Below are positions 23,014 to 35,300 of a DNA stretch of 64,000 nt, piece by piece. A model generated the notes under the pieces. It did no database searches, was not told where the DNA came from, and saw only the letters and a list, made by a program, of their open reading frames with translations. The stretch is from Phocoena phocoena (taxonomy: Eukaryota > Chordata > Mammalia > Artiodactyla > Phocoenidae). The stretch spans positions 50,850,639 through 50,914,638 of the forward strand of contig NC_089220.1 of NCBI RefSeq assembly GCF_963924675.1. Direction: 5' to 3'. The stretch's first letter is position 1, and each line of letters opens with the position of its first letter. Both the position numbers and the translations under genes were made by a program.

Positions 23014-24278
23014 TACTAGTCTTCTATCTGTGTGTAAATTACTTAATGCGTTAATTTGAAGGAAGCTGAAGTCCTAAAGAACTGTACAATTTTTTGCTTT
23101 CTGCACTGACTGTATCCCATTTCTCATCTTTTCTAAGTAACATAGAAAGTGTTTATGAATTTCTATATTGTAAGACTCCCTGTTCACATAAAATGATTCA
23201 AATTTAGCACATTTATTTCCAAATAAATTTTGGGGTATAGACAGTGCAGAAAACTCAGGTTTAGTGAAAACACTGGTGAATACTGAAAACATTCTTGGTT
23301 ATAAGTATGGATCTGGGAAAGTTATTATGTAAATATAATGGAAATTTTATTTTTTATGCTTGTAAGAATACATTTCTGAAGGTATTCCAGGAGTGTACTC
23401 ACATCAGTAAGGAAAATCCTAATAAGTGACGAAAGCAGCCCTCTCTTACTTTGTATTGTTAAATATTATCAATTCACAATGAATTAAAGTAGTCTAAAAA
23501 ATCTTTTCATTTAGGAACTGAAGTTTATAACATCCTTTTGAAAGAAGTTTTCACTGTAACAGAAAAATAACCATCTAACTGACTGTAGAAGTGAAATAAG
23601 TTAATTTGGTCCGGAAGCTGAGTACAATTTAGAGAATGGTTGGAAGTGTATTGCAGCCAAACTGAGAGCTCTGTTTCCTTTGTTGGGGAGTAGGGAAGGA
23701 GGAGGACCAGCTCAGAAGTGAGTGAGGGTCCTGGTAATTGGAAATCTCAGTGTGTGGTTGTAGTGACAGACTGATGGGACTCACGTGGCATACAGAGGAG
23801 CAGAGTGCGCCAAAACATAATTCTTAAGACTGGAGTGAGGAAGAGAGGTACATTAGAACATCAATAAGGTTTGTTACAGAAAATGATTTTAAAAAAATCA
23901 AGCAGTATGCAGTGATGGGAAATTAGAAAAAATTAAGCTTACATAAACTTATTAAAGAGGACTACAGATTTTGAAATTGGAGAACTGGCATCTTTAAGAT
24001 GATTTTATTGGCTTCTGGAAAACATTTATTTGAAACATTAGACTTGATAGATTTTTCAGTTTTCCTTTCTGAGCTCTCAGCAGTTACATGTAAGCTTTGC
24101 CACTGAAGCTGATTGGATAGTTTTTTTTGGCTCAGATGACAGGGGAAGAATCTTAAAGAATGTTACATTTTGCTATATTGAGCCATGTTATCTTTAGTTA
24201 TCTTGAACGTAGAAGAAATGTTGAAGATATTATCAGAATACCTGGGAATTACAGGTATCAGCTCCCAGCTTTTCTCAG
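23014..24278. other. Single-copy DNA, nothing recognised
   Basis: AT-rich; no repeat or exon that I can name. Confidence 0.45.
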
Positions 24279-24784
24279 GGGAAGGAAAGAGTTGGTTCAC
24301 ATGTCCAGCATCTTAACTTTTCTGAGGGTGCTCCCCAGAGGACAGGCTGCCGTCTTGCCACCTTTGGAGATCTGAGGGGATGGCACAGGCTAGCTGCCTG
24401 AGGGAGAATGGAGGAGGCAGCTTGAGTTGATAGATGACATGACACCTCCACCCAGCCCAATAAAGAGTGAATGGACAAAAACCATGGCTGCCTACTTCTC
24501 CCTGGGGAAGGAAAGGGTTTATCCAGGCATCTAAGGTTACAACTCTTCAGGGAGCTGGTCAAAGGCTTGCCTTCTGACTTTTCTGTCCCAGAGTGATGAT
24601 GGGACCTGGCATAGCCTAGCTGCCTGGGGATAAGTGAGAACAGAGATGAAGATTTGGGCTGGGAGTTGCTCTCCACCTCGTTCAGCAAGAGCAAGTGGAA
24701 GAACAAGTTTCTTAATGGGGAGAGAAAGAGTTGAATAGAATGTCCAAAGATCCAACTTTTTTGGGGGCTGCTCAAAAGACATAT
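24279..24784 (+). repeat. Three diverged tandem units, period about 215-223 bases
   Basis: Units start at about 24279 (GGGGAAGGAAAGAGTTGG), 24502 (GGGGAAGGAAAGGGTTTA) and 24716 (GGGGAGAGAAAGAGTTGA). Each is followed by a related block ending in a TTTTCTGAGGG-like string and GCTGCTC-like text. The third unit is truncated by, or runs into, the L1 that starts near 24785. Repeat family unknown to me. Confidence 0.6.
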
Positions 24785-25835
24785 CTGATAAAGTACTACT
24801 ATCCAAAATATACAAAGAATTATTAAAACTCGAGTAAGAAAACGGTCCAATTTAAAAATGAGTCACAGACACCTCACCAAAGAACTTACACAGAAGGCAA
24901 ATGAGGATAGGAAAATGCTTCACATCATATGCCATCAGGAAATTTCAAATTAAAATACCAATGAAATACCACTACATATCTATCAGAAGGGCCAAAATCT
25001 GGAACAATGACAACAAATGCTGGTGAAGATGTGGAGCAATAGGAATTCTTATTCATTGCTTTTGGGAATGTAAAATGGTACAGCCACTTTGGAAGACAGT
25101 TTCTTACAAAACCAAACATATTGTTACCATAAGATCCAGCACTTGTGTTCCTTGGTATTTACCCAAAGGAGCTGAAAACTTATGTCCACACAAAAACCTG
25201 TACACAAGTGTTTAATGCAGCTTTATTGATAATTGCCAAAACATGGAGTCAACCGAGATGCCCTTCAATAGGTGAATTTGATAAATAAACTGTGTTACTT
25301 CCAGGCAATGAAATATTATTTAGCACTAAAAGGAATGAGCTATCAGGTCATGAAAAGACATGAAGGAAACTTATATGCATATTATTAAGTGAAAGTCAAT
25401 CTGTAAAGGCTACATGTGGTATAATTCCAACTATATGACATTCTGGAAAAGGCAAAACTATGGAGACAACTAAAAGATCAGTGGTTTCCAGGGGGATAAG
25501 GATGATAGGTCAAGCACTGAGGATTGTTAGGGCAATGAAAATACTCTGTATGATACCGTAATCATGGATGGGTGTCATTATTCATTTCTCCAAACCTATA
25601 GAATGTACAGCAGCAAGAGTGAACCATGATGTAAACTATGGATTTGGGAGATTATGATATGTCATGTAGGTTCATCAGCTGTAACAAATGTACCACTCTG
25701 GTGGGTTATATGGATAATGGGGGAGGCCATGCATGTGTAGGTTCAGGGGCATATGGGAAATCTCTACACCTTCCTCTCATTTTGTTGTATGCCTGCAAGG
25801 GCTTTAAAAAATAATGTCTTATAAAGTCTTAATAA
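24785..25835 (+). repeat. Old L1, 5'-truncated, plus strand (ORF2 end and 3' UTR)
   Basis: Matches the ORF2 C-terminal coding region (TATCCAAAATATACAAAGAA; later GCTGGTGAAGATGTGGAGCA) and a long 3' UTR (AACAAATGTACCACTCTGGT, TATGGGAAATCTCTACACCT), ending in an A-rich tail near 25830. Many substitutions; no coding capacity. Confidence 0.85.
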
Positions 25836-26841
25836 AAAACAAATAAAACAAGCACAGAAATGCAGGAAATGTCAGATTCCAGGCAACTAGCAAAACTCTT
25901 TTAAGTAATGCACTTGTATTTTTATATTGACAGTATGTGTATTGAAATTTTAAATAGGTGAAAAGAGTTATTTTTCAGTTGGGGATTCATATGTGGCAGA
26001 CAAGTGGTCCAATCACCTGACCTTTTGACTTTTAAATAACATACTCTAATTTTGATGACTATTACCGAATGCGGGGTGTGTGTGCTTATGCATTGGTTAT
26101 ACGAATAACTGTAGAATGCAGCTGTCATAAACAATACTGCTTAATCATTTTTGTTTGATGGATAAGAAAATTTTGCCTCTGAACTGTGAATTACAAGATA
26201 TCTCGGGAGTAAACAGTTTGACACAAATGTGACATTTGAAAATGGAATTGCATCAATAGTATGACGACTCCGCCAGGTTTCACTGGAATTGTCGATAGTG
26301 ATTTGGAAAAGAGCTGTGACTGACTGTGCACCTGCTTCAGTAGCTGCACTCGCTGTTCCTTATCAGGCTGTGTCAAATAAACTTCATGAAGATTTAAAGG
26401 CTTGGAGATAAGCATGCAATTGAAAATGCATTCCTATTATGCACTCAAGGCAATGTGATCAACCTGTTCTCTAAATGGAATTTTAAATGGCTGGAGCCAT
26501 TGCAAACTAATTTTCTGGGTTGAATGCTAATTTTCGGGGATCATTCTTAGTACACTTCATTGTAATATTCCATTTTAAACTATCAGTTTGGAATTGCTTT
26601 AAGTGATTTTATAGTTGGGGATTATCGGTAAGAAGCTGCAAACTGATTTTTATGGCACAAGCTTATTAAAACCAGCTTATGTTGCTGGTTTTTCTTACCC
26701 ACAAGAGTTGTTGCCTAGCAAGACTTAACAAGTATGAAAACATCTGATTCCATTTGGCATGCCTATGATCTGCTTATGACTTAGACCCAGAGGTGAGTGT
26801 CTTGTGTAAGCAGTCATCTGCTGTGCATGGTGAAATGGTTT
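25836..26841. other. Single-copy DNA, candidate conserved non-coding block
   Basis: No repeats recognised over about 1 kb. Balanced composition and runs such as CTCCGCCAGGTTTCACTGG set it apart. The minus strand has a 74-codon open frame at 26415-26191 (ISKPLNLHEVYLTQPDKEQ) without a recognised domain. It could be a conserved regulatory element, an old exon or chance. Confidence 0.35.
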
Positions 26842-27303
26842 TTTAAAAAATTTATTTTATTGAAGTATAGTTGATTTACAATGTGTTGATTTCTGCTATA
26901 CAGCAAAGTGATTCAGTTATACATGTATATGTTCTTTTTCATATTTTTCAAATATGGTTTATTACAAGATATTGAATATAGTTCCCTGTGCTATACAGTA
27001 GGACCTTGTTGTTTATTCATTCTCTACATAATAGTTTGCATCTGCTAACCCCAAACTCTCAATCCTCCCCCTCCCACATCCCCCCCTTGGCAACCACAAG
27101 TCTATTCTCTATGTCTGTGAGACAGTTTCTGTTTCATAGATAGGTTCATTTGTGTCATATTTTAGATTCCACATATAAGTGATATCATATGGTATATGTC
27201 TTTCTCTTTCTGACTTCACTTGCATGATAATTTCTAAGTCCATCCATGTTGCTGTAGACAGCATTATCTCATTCTTTTTATGGCTGAGTAGTATCCCATT
27301 GTA

Positions 27304-27353
<50 letters not shown>

Positions 27354-27773
27354 TATATGTATATATATCCCACATCTTCATTCATCTGTGGAGGGACATT
27401 TAGGTTGTTTCTGTGTCTTGTCTATTGTAAATAGTGCTCCTATGAACACAGGTGTGCACATATCTTTTTGAATTAGAGTTTTGTCTGGATATATGCCCAG
27501 GAGTGAGATTGCTAGATCATATGGTGACTCTGTTTTTAGTTTTTTTGAGGAAAATCCATACTGTTTTCCACAGTGACTGTACCAATTTTCATTCCCACCA
27601 ACCGTGTAGGAGGGTTCCCTTTTCTCCACACCGTCTCCAGTATTTATTTATAGACTTTTAAGTTATGGCCATTCTGAATGGTGTGAGGTGATAACTCACA
27701 CCAGTAGTGTAAGTTTTGATTTGCATTTGTAGTTTTGATTTGCATTTCTCTAATAATTTGTGCTGAAATGATT
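26842..27773 (-). repeat. L1 3' end, minus strand, 5'-truncated
   Basis: The left end has the 3' UTR (TTTATTTTATTGAAGTATAG; GTTCCCTGTGCTATACAGTA), followed by ORF2 C-terminal text in reverse (TTTTTATGGCTGAGTAGTAT; CCACAGTGACTGTACC). The TSD TGAAATGGTTT (26831-26841) / TGAAATGATTT (27774-27784) has one mismatch. A short tandem repeat of a GTTTTGATTTGCATTT block lies near 27712-27745. Confidence 0.85.
27304..27368. repeat. Compound (TG)n(TA)n microsatellite
   Basis: TG repeats run into TA repeats within the L1, at the place where L1 copies normally carry a short TATATATG string. Confidence 0.95.
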
Positions 27774-27879
27774 TAATGAATGTTCCAAGATGCATTGTTC
27801 TACTTAAAAAAAAATCAGAGATGATCTGCATCATGTTTCATTGACCCAATACCCTCCTCAGGATGATGCTGGAGGGAGA

Positions 27880-28070
27880 ACGTGGCTGAACTGGCTGTTG
27901 AGCTGACTGGTGAGTCCCAGCTGATCATTCAGTAGCTGTGTGGTTGGGGCAGTTTCTTCACCTCCCTGGACCTTAGTTTCCTCATTGGTGAACTGGGTAT
28001 AATAATACCTACCTCACAGGGTTGTTCTGTGATATGTTTAATATAACAACATGTATGTGAAACTACTTTT
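27880..28070 (+). repeat. MIR SINE, plus strand
   Basis: Core TTAGTTTCCTCATTGGTGAA, then TAATACCTACCTCACAGGGTTGTT. Confidence 0.82.
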
Positions 28071-28094
28071 ACTACTTTCACAGTCTTATACAAA

Positions 28095-28319
28095 AGTTGG
28101 GTTAAGACTGTGTCTCAACTGAGTTGCCCCCAGGGAACTTCTGGCAATGCCAGGAGACATTTGTGATTGTCAGAACTTGGGCAGGAGATGTGCTGCTGTC
28201 ATCTAGTGGGTAGAGGCTGGGGATGCTGCTAAACATCCTGCAATGCACAGGACAGCTTCCTACAACAAAGAATGCTCTGGACTCAAATATCAATTACATG
28301 GTTGTTGAGAAACCCTGGG
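28095..28319 (+). repeat. MER20 (hAT-Charlie) element
   Basis: Almost complete copy of a roughly 220-base element: GCCCCCAGGGAACTTCTGGC, CTAGTGGGTAGAGGCTGGGG, AACATCCTGCAATGCACAGG and the end GTTGAGAAACCCTG. The first bases of the left terminal repeat are degraded. MER20 is a eutherian element; some copies act as enhancers in endometrial stromal cells (known from the literature, not shown here). Confidence 0.88.
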
Positions 28320-30399
28320 TTAAAATTTGAAAACCCCAAACATGTACATAACTCCAAGGAGCTTACTCTCCTAGTTTTTCAACCATCCTTTAGTGGCTAT
28401 AAATGCCATATTGATTACTTAATTTACATCTTAATTCCAAATATGCTTAAAAATAATAGTACTCACTACAGAATTACAACTTATTTGCCTTACATTGTGA
28501 TCATATATTACCATATATATATACTTTTTTGTTAAGCTTTTTCAAGGAATTATGACTGTGATTCATGAAAGTTCTCTTGCGTCAATTTGTAAGATTCCCA
28601 AATTCACAGATATTTTAGTCTTTTAAAAAATATTTGATAGCTTTTTATACTAGCTTATTATAGGTCCACAATCCATTATTTGAAAATATTAAACCAAATG
28701 TCTTCTAGCGTTCAGAATGTTTTTGGATTTCAGACAGGTAATGTCATGCCAACTTTGTATATGTGTGTATTGTGTAATACCTCATCAAGGTCTGGGACAT
28801 TGTGCTGTATTTAATATTTATTTAGTAAAATGTGTAAATAGTCACACTAAGTGGGTTAAATGCACTTATATCAGTTCACATCATATTTTATCACTAAAAG
28901 AATTCAGGTTGGGTATTGTTGCCAAATGAATTACAAAACAAGCCTTTCAGTTTTTAGAGTCTTTGTGAATTTTGAAATTGTAGATAAGGTGCTATGGACC
29001 TATTTATATCCCTTTACTAAGCATAATGCCCCATGTCTGTGGAGTCATGTTGTATTACCAAAAAAGCAACAGAGTATATAAATTTTATTATACCTCACAG
29101 ATATGCACACTTCTTCCAACCAATTCAGTAATTATTAGAAAGGGCATGTACATTTGAAACATGCACTGCTTTAATTAATGTTCCAAGTTATGCCAGACTA
29201 TATAAACAGGTGTCCCAATTAATGAGCAGTTGCAACCAATTTTCCTAGTTAACAGGGAAAATATACCCTGCAAAATGAAAACACTCGTAGAAAGGATAGA
29301 ATTTATAACACAAGATGTTTAAAAACTATAATTGGATATATCTGGTCTGAGAGTGAAAGTATTATTAGTGTTTATTTTAATTAACAGTGAATGTATATGT
29401 TCACATCTTGACACAGCTTCAGAACAGTCACCATTACCATGAATAATTATGCCTCCAGCTCTTACTATGTTCCCATATGAATGCTTAAAATTTAAGACTC
29501 ACAAAGAAAGGGATAATGGGATGAATACTTGAGAAGCTTGGTGTTGACATAGTGAATTGGAGATGCAAGAAAATGTTTCTCAAAGACAGTGTCTTCTGCA
29601 TAAGGACTATAGACATGGAATGTGTCAAATTCTTACTGAGATTTATAAATGAGTAGCTTATTTTCTGGCCAGTTCTTCTAGGCTCCTTCTCACTGGAACA
29701 CATGATACTAAAGTATTTCAGGGATTTTTCTCATTATTATCTCCCATATGCTGTAGGAGCCTTGGCCCTGATAGCTACTCCTTGTTCAAGGCAAATATCT
29801 TTGATGTAGATTTTCTTGAAATCCACTCCATATTTGAAACCCTCCAAGGACTTTGGTTTCCAGGAATGTGGTAGTAGTCAACCTGAAAATACTAGCACTA
29901 TAAAATATTTATGAACATATAAAATATAAAAATATCTTTTGAATTCCAGAAGTAGGGATCTAAAAAGTAAAGAACACTTCTAGCTCCTAAAAATGAACAG
30001 GGAAACTCATTTAGGAAGCACAGGGCTGAAACAGCAGTTAATTTCAGGAGCCTAGAATTTTAAGAGTTATGTGGTAAGAGGAGATGGGGCTTTGGATAAA
30101 GAGAGGAAGTTGGAACTGAGTTTCTTATAAAAAGCCCAAACCTTCAAAAACCTATACCCTCATAACATAATGGAATAGGAAAGAAAATGCTCATTTGGTT
30201 AGGGAATATGACAAAACAAGTTGGTCAAACTTGGTTTTTGACACTGGGTAGAACATAAAGAAATAACTGTTTCATAAAAGTTTGTAGTCAGGACTTCCTT
30301 TCATATTTACCTAATGTGTAACTTCAGGAAATTAACAAAAATTTTCTTTGGAGTAAACAGGAGAAGAGTTGCCTATTGTTTCTACAGAAACAAACAGAT
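28320..30399. other. Single-copy DNA, nothing firmly recognised
   Basis: AT-rich; no coding or RNA feature. Faint old-repeat-like strings occur near 28680-28740, too weak to assign. Confidence 0.4.
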
Positions 30400-31040
30400 A
30401 AAGCCCTTCTCAGTATAAGCTAATGATCCAAAATTACCAAAATTTCAAGGAAAATAGTTGAGAATGACTTAGCAGATATAACAAATATAGGGCATGACCT
30501 CTAAAAATGTAGAAATATCAGTCATAAACCACAGCATAAGTATTTAAGTTTATCAAAGTAATAAAGAAGGCAAAAATTAGATGTATAAAACAAGATGAAA
30601 CATTACCAGGCAAATTTTATAAAATGACATGATTGGTTGCTAGAAATTAAAATATATTGTTCAGTAGAAGGGCTTAAAGATAAAATCAGAGATAGCTTAA
30701 GAGGAATTTCATGACTAGTAAGGCATATATGGGACAGTTATCCAGGATGCAGCCTGAGAGATAAAGAGATAGAAAACATGGTGAAACAGGGATCACTAAA
30801 TGTTAATTGAACATGTACATCTATAAATGGGTTCTAGACAGAGAAAATTGGGAAAATAGAGGGGATATTATTGAAATAGAAAATAATTGAGAATTTTCCA
30901 GTTTCTTATGGATTTTTCACAGACATGACTTCTCAGATTCAGTAATTACAATGAATCTGAACACAAGATCAGTTGAATTAAATTCACATTTGGAATATTA
31001 AAATGAAATTGAAGACAAGAGATGATTTGAAAGGCAGCAG
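30400..31040 (+). repeat. Old L1/HAL1-like fragment (ORF1 region), plus strand
   Basis: Resembles the ORF1 part of old L1 or HAL1 elements (ATTATTGAAATAGAAAATAA, then TTGAGAATTTTCCAGTTTCT; AATCTGAACACAAGATCAG). It is cut at 31040 by a younger L1 fragment and continues at 31499. Confidence 0.5.
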
Positions 31041-31331
31041 ATAACACATATATATGGAACCTAAAAAAAAAAAAAAGGTTCTGAAGAACCGAGGGGCAGG
31101 ACAGGAATAAAGAAGCAGACATAGAGAATGGACTTGAGGACACGGAGAGGGGGAAGGGTAAGCTGGGTCGAAGTGAGAGAGTGGCATGGACATATATACA
31201 CTACCAAATGTAAAATAGATAGCTAGTGGGAAGCAACTGTATAGCACAGGGAGATCAGCTCAGTGCTTTGTGATGACCTAGAGGGGTGAGGTAGGGAGGG
31301 TGGGAGGGAGACGCAAGAGGGAGGGGATATG

Positions 31332-31384
<53 letters not shown>

Positions 31385-31487
31385 CTGATTCACTTTGTTA
31401 TACAGCAGCAACTAACACACCATTGTAAAGCAATTATACTCCAGTAAAGATGTTAAAAAAACCCAAAAACAAAACAAAACAAAAAAT
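31041..31487 (+). mobile_element. L1 3' UTR fragment, 5'-truncated, plus strand
   Basis: It is the plus-strand version of the same 3' UTR found at the left ends of L1-A and L1-B (CTATAGCACAGGGAGATCAG-like core, GCTGATTCACTTTGTTATAC, ACACCATTGTAAAGCAATTA), ending in an A/C-rich tail. The TSD AAAGGCAGCAG (31030-31040) / AAAAGCAGCAG (31488-31498) has one mismatch. It inserted into an older L1/HAL1. Confidence 0.9.
31335..31383. repeat. (AT)24 microsatellite in L1 3' UTR
   Basis: A run of about 49 bases of alternating A and T where the L1 3' UTR normally has a short ATATATGTATAT string. Confidence 0.95.
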
Positions 31488-31498
31488 AAAAGCAGCAG

Positions 31499-31814
31499 AG
31501 AGTAAACATTGATGACATACAAAGAGGGTGGTAGACTGTTAGCTAATTTATCAACAGAAATAATAGAAACCCTTAAATAGTAGAATGATCTTTGAAGTTA
31601 TTAATCTGGAATTCTATACCTAGGTAAACCATGATTTAAGAGTGTAGTCAAAATAACCATATTCAGACAAATGCTGAGAGTTTCCTATGAAGAGACACTT
31701 AAAAAACAGCCAAAGACTGTACTATAGGAAGAAAAAAAGTCATACCCAGAAAGGAAGCATGAGAAGAAAAATGGAGTGCTGAGCAAGCAAATTATTAAAC
31801 GTACAGTAAATCAA
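31499..31814 (+). repeat. Continuation of the old L1/HAL1-like fragment
   Basis: Text such as CTGGAATTCTATACCTAGGT, then CATATTCAGACAAATGCTGAGAG, fits the region after ORF1 in HAL1/L1M elements. Confidence 0.5.
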
Positions 31815-31826
31815 AATACATATTAT

Positions 31827-32029
31827 GGGCTTCCCTGGTAGCGCAGTGGTTGAGAGTCTGCCTGCTGATGCAGGGGACACGGGTTCACTCCCCGGTCCAG
31901 GAGGATCCCGCATGCCGCGGAGCGGTTGGGCCTGTGAGCCATGGTCGCTGAGCCTGCGTGTCCGGAGCCTGTGGGAGAGGCCACAACAGTGAGAGGCCCG
32001 CGTACCGCAAAAAAACAAAAACAGAAACA
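31827..32029 (+). mobile_element. CHR-type SINE, plus strand
   Basis: GGGCTTCCCTGGTAGCGCAG head, B-box-like GGGTTCACTCC, CHR tail to CGCGTACCGC, then an A-rich tail with C/G interruptions. An approximate TSD, AAATACATATTATGG / AAAACACATTATGG, flanks it. It lacks the usual GTGCTCCGCAAC block (short internal deletion after GAGCCTGTG). Confidence 0.92.
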
Positions 32030-32134
32030 AAAACACATTATGGTTATATAAAACAATGGTGGTAATACGTGCTCATTTGGGGGTTATAAATCAAGGTGGA
32101 AATAGAATACTAATGAACAGTAACAAGTAAGGCC

Positions 32135-32800
32135 TACGAGAGGCTATTAATTCATTAATTTAACAAGTATTTATGGGTCAGGCAAACACTTTAGGTGCAA
32201 GAGATACAGCAGTGAGCAAAACAGCAAAAGTCACGGCCCTCATGGAGATTTCATTCTGGAGGGGAGAGAAAGACAACTGTCAAAGTAAAATCATACAGTA
32301 TTTCAGGTGGGGATACATGTTAAAGAAAATAAAAAACAGGGCAGAAATAAGAAATCCTAAATTGGATGGGTTGTAGTTTCAAATAGGGGGTCAGAGTGGG
32401 CTTCATTGAGAGGGTGACACTTGAACAACAATCTGAAGGTGGAAAGAGATTCTGGGCAGAGAGAAGAGTAGATGCAAACATCCCAAGGACGGAGCTTGCC
32501 TGGCGTGTTTGAGGAACAGCTGACTCAGAATAAGCTCGGGTGTCGTGGGAAGTGAAGTTAGAGAGGAATGGGGGCTAGAAGATATAGAGGTATATATCGG
32601 GTGTTGGGATGAGAAACAACTGCAGGTTTTGGAGCAGAGGAGTGACAGGACAAGAATTACATTTTACAAAGATGAGTTTGGACCCTGTGTTGGCAGTTAA
32701 CTGTTGAGAAGAAGAAAACAGCTAGAAGGAAGAGTTAGGACACTATTGCAATAATTCAGACAAGAGATGGTGGGTGTGAAGTTTCTAATGTCCTCATATT
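32135..32800 (-). repeat. L2 LINE 3' region, minus strand
   Basis: The reverse strand carries the L2 3' end (TTAACAAGTATTTATGGGTC; GATACAGCAGTGAGCAAAAC; CCCTCATGGAGATTTCATTC), then the ORF2 C-terminal region (GGCGTGTTTGAGGAACAGC; GGAGTGACAGGACAAG; CTATTGCAATAATTCAGAC). Ancient CR1-clade LINE. Confidence 0.8.
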
Positions 32801-32859
32801 GTTCACAGGAGGTAGAGAGACTGACTAATTTTAGATATTGTTAAGTCAAACCTGTATGT

Positions 32860-34460
32860 TAAGTCTGACTACTAAACTATATGATATTACCATTTTTGTA
32901 AGTAAAAAATGGTCAAATGTTAGCAACTTCATTTGGTTCAATAAAACAGAATTTTGATAAAGTTAGTGAAAAAGTCTGAAAAAGTTTAATGAAATGTAGG
33001 GAAGGAGAACTAAGAATCACAGAAAGAGCAAGGCAAATAAAAAGCACAGAACATGATGGTAAAACTGTAAATGTATCAGTATCAAAATATATCCAAAGGG
33101 ACTAAACTCACAGTTAAAAGACAGAGCTCACCAGTCTGGAAAAAACAAAACTGCTGTTAAGTTCTTAAGAGAGAGCCCTAAAACATAAAACACAGGAAGG
33201 GGGAAAGTAAAAGCATGAGAAAATCATACTGGGTAAATGTTAACCAGAAGAAGATTGGTGAAGCTATATTATTTTTACAAAAAATATACTTTAAGGGTAA
33301 AGAGGGTTGGTATATAATGATAAAAAGAACAGTTCTCAGGAAGATATAAAGTGATATTTCATGCTCCTAATATCATAATCTCAAAACATGTATATAGAGG
33401 AAAATTGATGAAAGTATGCAGAGTCTAAAAAGTCAGCAATCATGGAGAGTTTAATAAACTTCTCTCAATAATTAGATGAAGCAGACCAAATATGTGGTTG
33501 GGTTATAAAGGATTTGTATATCACAATGAACAAAATTGATCTAGAGAGTAAAAACTCATGCCCAAAACATAAAGTTTATAAAAATTACGTTTCATGCCGT
33601 AAACCAAATCTCAAAAACACGGAAAGTTTGGTGTCATACAGGTCATATTCTTGGATCACAGTGCAACTAGTAACTATAAAAGAGGTAACTTAACCCCAGA
33701 TGTTGGGAAATTAACATGTCCTAAATACCTCATGGGGTGAGACTTATAGTTAATAAATGTCAGAAAATACTAGATATTGGAAAATATTTGATAGCAGTTG
33801 ATATCAGATAATGAAAATACTACAAATAAATGGAGTGGAGGAATGGAGTGAAAATAGAATTTAGTGGAAATGTATAGCCTGCAATTCTAAGGAAGAAGAA
33901 AGGCTGAGAATTAGTCAGGTAAGCAACTAAACTGGAAATGAAGTAATAGGAGAAAAGCCCTAATAAACACAACAGCAGAAATTATTAGAATAGAAAGCAG
34001 AGAAACAATGGAGAAAGTCAACAAAACTAAGAGCTGGTATTCTGAAAATAAAAATAAAATAGTCTAGTTATTGGCATGCTTGAACAAGAATAAAGGAAGA
34101 AGGCACAAATAAACAATATATGATAAAGACACCATAATTCTAGGTAAAATAAAGAAGAAAAGTTAGAATTCTATGAAAAATGTTATGCCAATAAATTTGA
34201 AAACTTAGATGGAATAAACTATTTCTTAGAAAAACATACCAAACTGTCTCAAGAAGAAATGGCAAACCTTACTAGACATTAAAAATAAAAATGTGCTCTC
34301 CCCTCTCCAAACCCAAACACCAAGCACTAGGCCTACCTGATTTTACTGGTGAGCTCTGGTAAACATTCAAGAAACAGACGCTCTCATTCTAATGCTATGG
34401 AAGAAGGTCATTGCTAATCTTGCTTTTAAAAAATACGTATATCATAATACATATGCTTTT
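32860..34460 (+). repeat. Old L1 ORF2 fragment (endonuclease to fingers), plus strand
   Basis: Highly diverged. The clearest part is 33960-34290, coding for the L1 stretch 'AEIIRIESRETMEKVNKTKSWYSENK'-like and the following AAATTTGAAAACTTAGATGG. 34320-34400 resembles the '[12 protein letters not shown]' region (CCTGATTTTACTGGTGAGC). Stops throughout. Confidence 0.65.
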
Positions 34461-35114
34461 TTTAAATAATACATATGCTTTTAAATTTGATTTTAAGTAT
34501 ATAGTTATGCTCTGAAATTCTCTATGTAGCCTTGAAACTCTCAGCTGTTCTAATTAGCAATTGGTAGAAAAAGGATTTCCAGACAAATAAGAACTGTTTA
34601 TGACGTGCAAGTAGATAGAACTCTTATTTTAAAGGTATTTTCAGAGGCATGAAAGACACAGAAATATATGTATTTACTACCTGTTTGGAATAGACCTATA
34701 TATAAGAATTTATATTGGTAGCCATCCTGTATCATATAGCCATTTAGGTGTCCTTGTGTCCTTATCTGTAGAAAGTCCTTTGTGAAACATCCTGTTTTCA
34801 AAGGCATAAGGTTATCTTTCGAAGAATGTAACCTGTAATTTCAAATCCTTACAAACCAATTATTTCTCATGGAAGATGACATCCAATCTAGGGTATCTAA
34901 CTCCATTCTCTACACATATGTTCAGGAATATTTTGTCTAACTCTTTCCCCTCTGAATATAAGTGTAAATTAATAAATTAATAGATTTAGTAGATTTCTTA
35001 TCTTAAAAAATCATGTGAAAGTGATTTTATGTACATGTTTGCATAGTCCAGGATAATATGAAAAGGCAATTAATTTATAAATAAACTTTACTTACTAATC
35101 TAAATGAAAAAGTC
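34461..35114. other. AT-rich DNA, nothing recognised
   Basis: No supported feature. A short ACATATGCTTTT repeat occurs near 34450-34482. Confidence 0.4.
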
Positions 35115-35300
35115 CTAAATTAAACGTTTGGCAATTCAGTTTCAGCGGAATGTTAAATAACAATACTTAACCATCAAGTTGGGTTTATTCTAACAATGCA
35201 AGGATAATGAACAATTAAATCAAGAATAGATTAAAGGAGACAATTCATATGATCTAAATAGATGCAACAAACACGTTTGAAAAAATTCAGCATCACTAAT
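35115..35300 (+). repeat. Old L1 ORF2 fragment (reverse transcriptase), plus strand
   Basis: AAGTTGGGTTTATTCTAACAATGCAAGG, AATAGATGCAACAAACACG and TTTGAAAAAATTCAGCATC correspond to the L1 '[10 protein letters not shown]...[11 protein letters not shown]' segment, strongly diverged. Confidence 0.65.

Noticed and set aside
24275..24850. 191-codon minus-strand open frame with a hydrophobic N-terminus
   Set aside because: It spans a diverged tandem repeat and the edge of an L1. Repeat units give repeated text, and there is no recognised domain or splice context.
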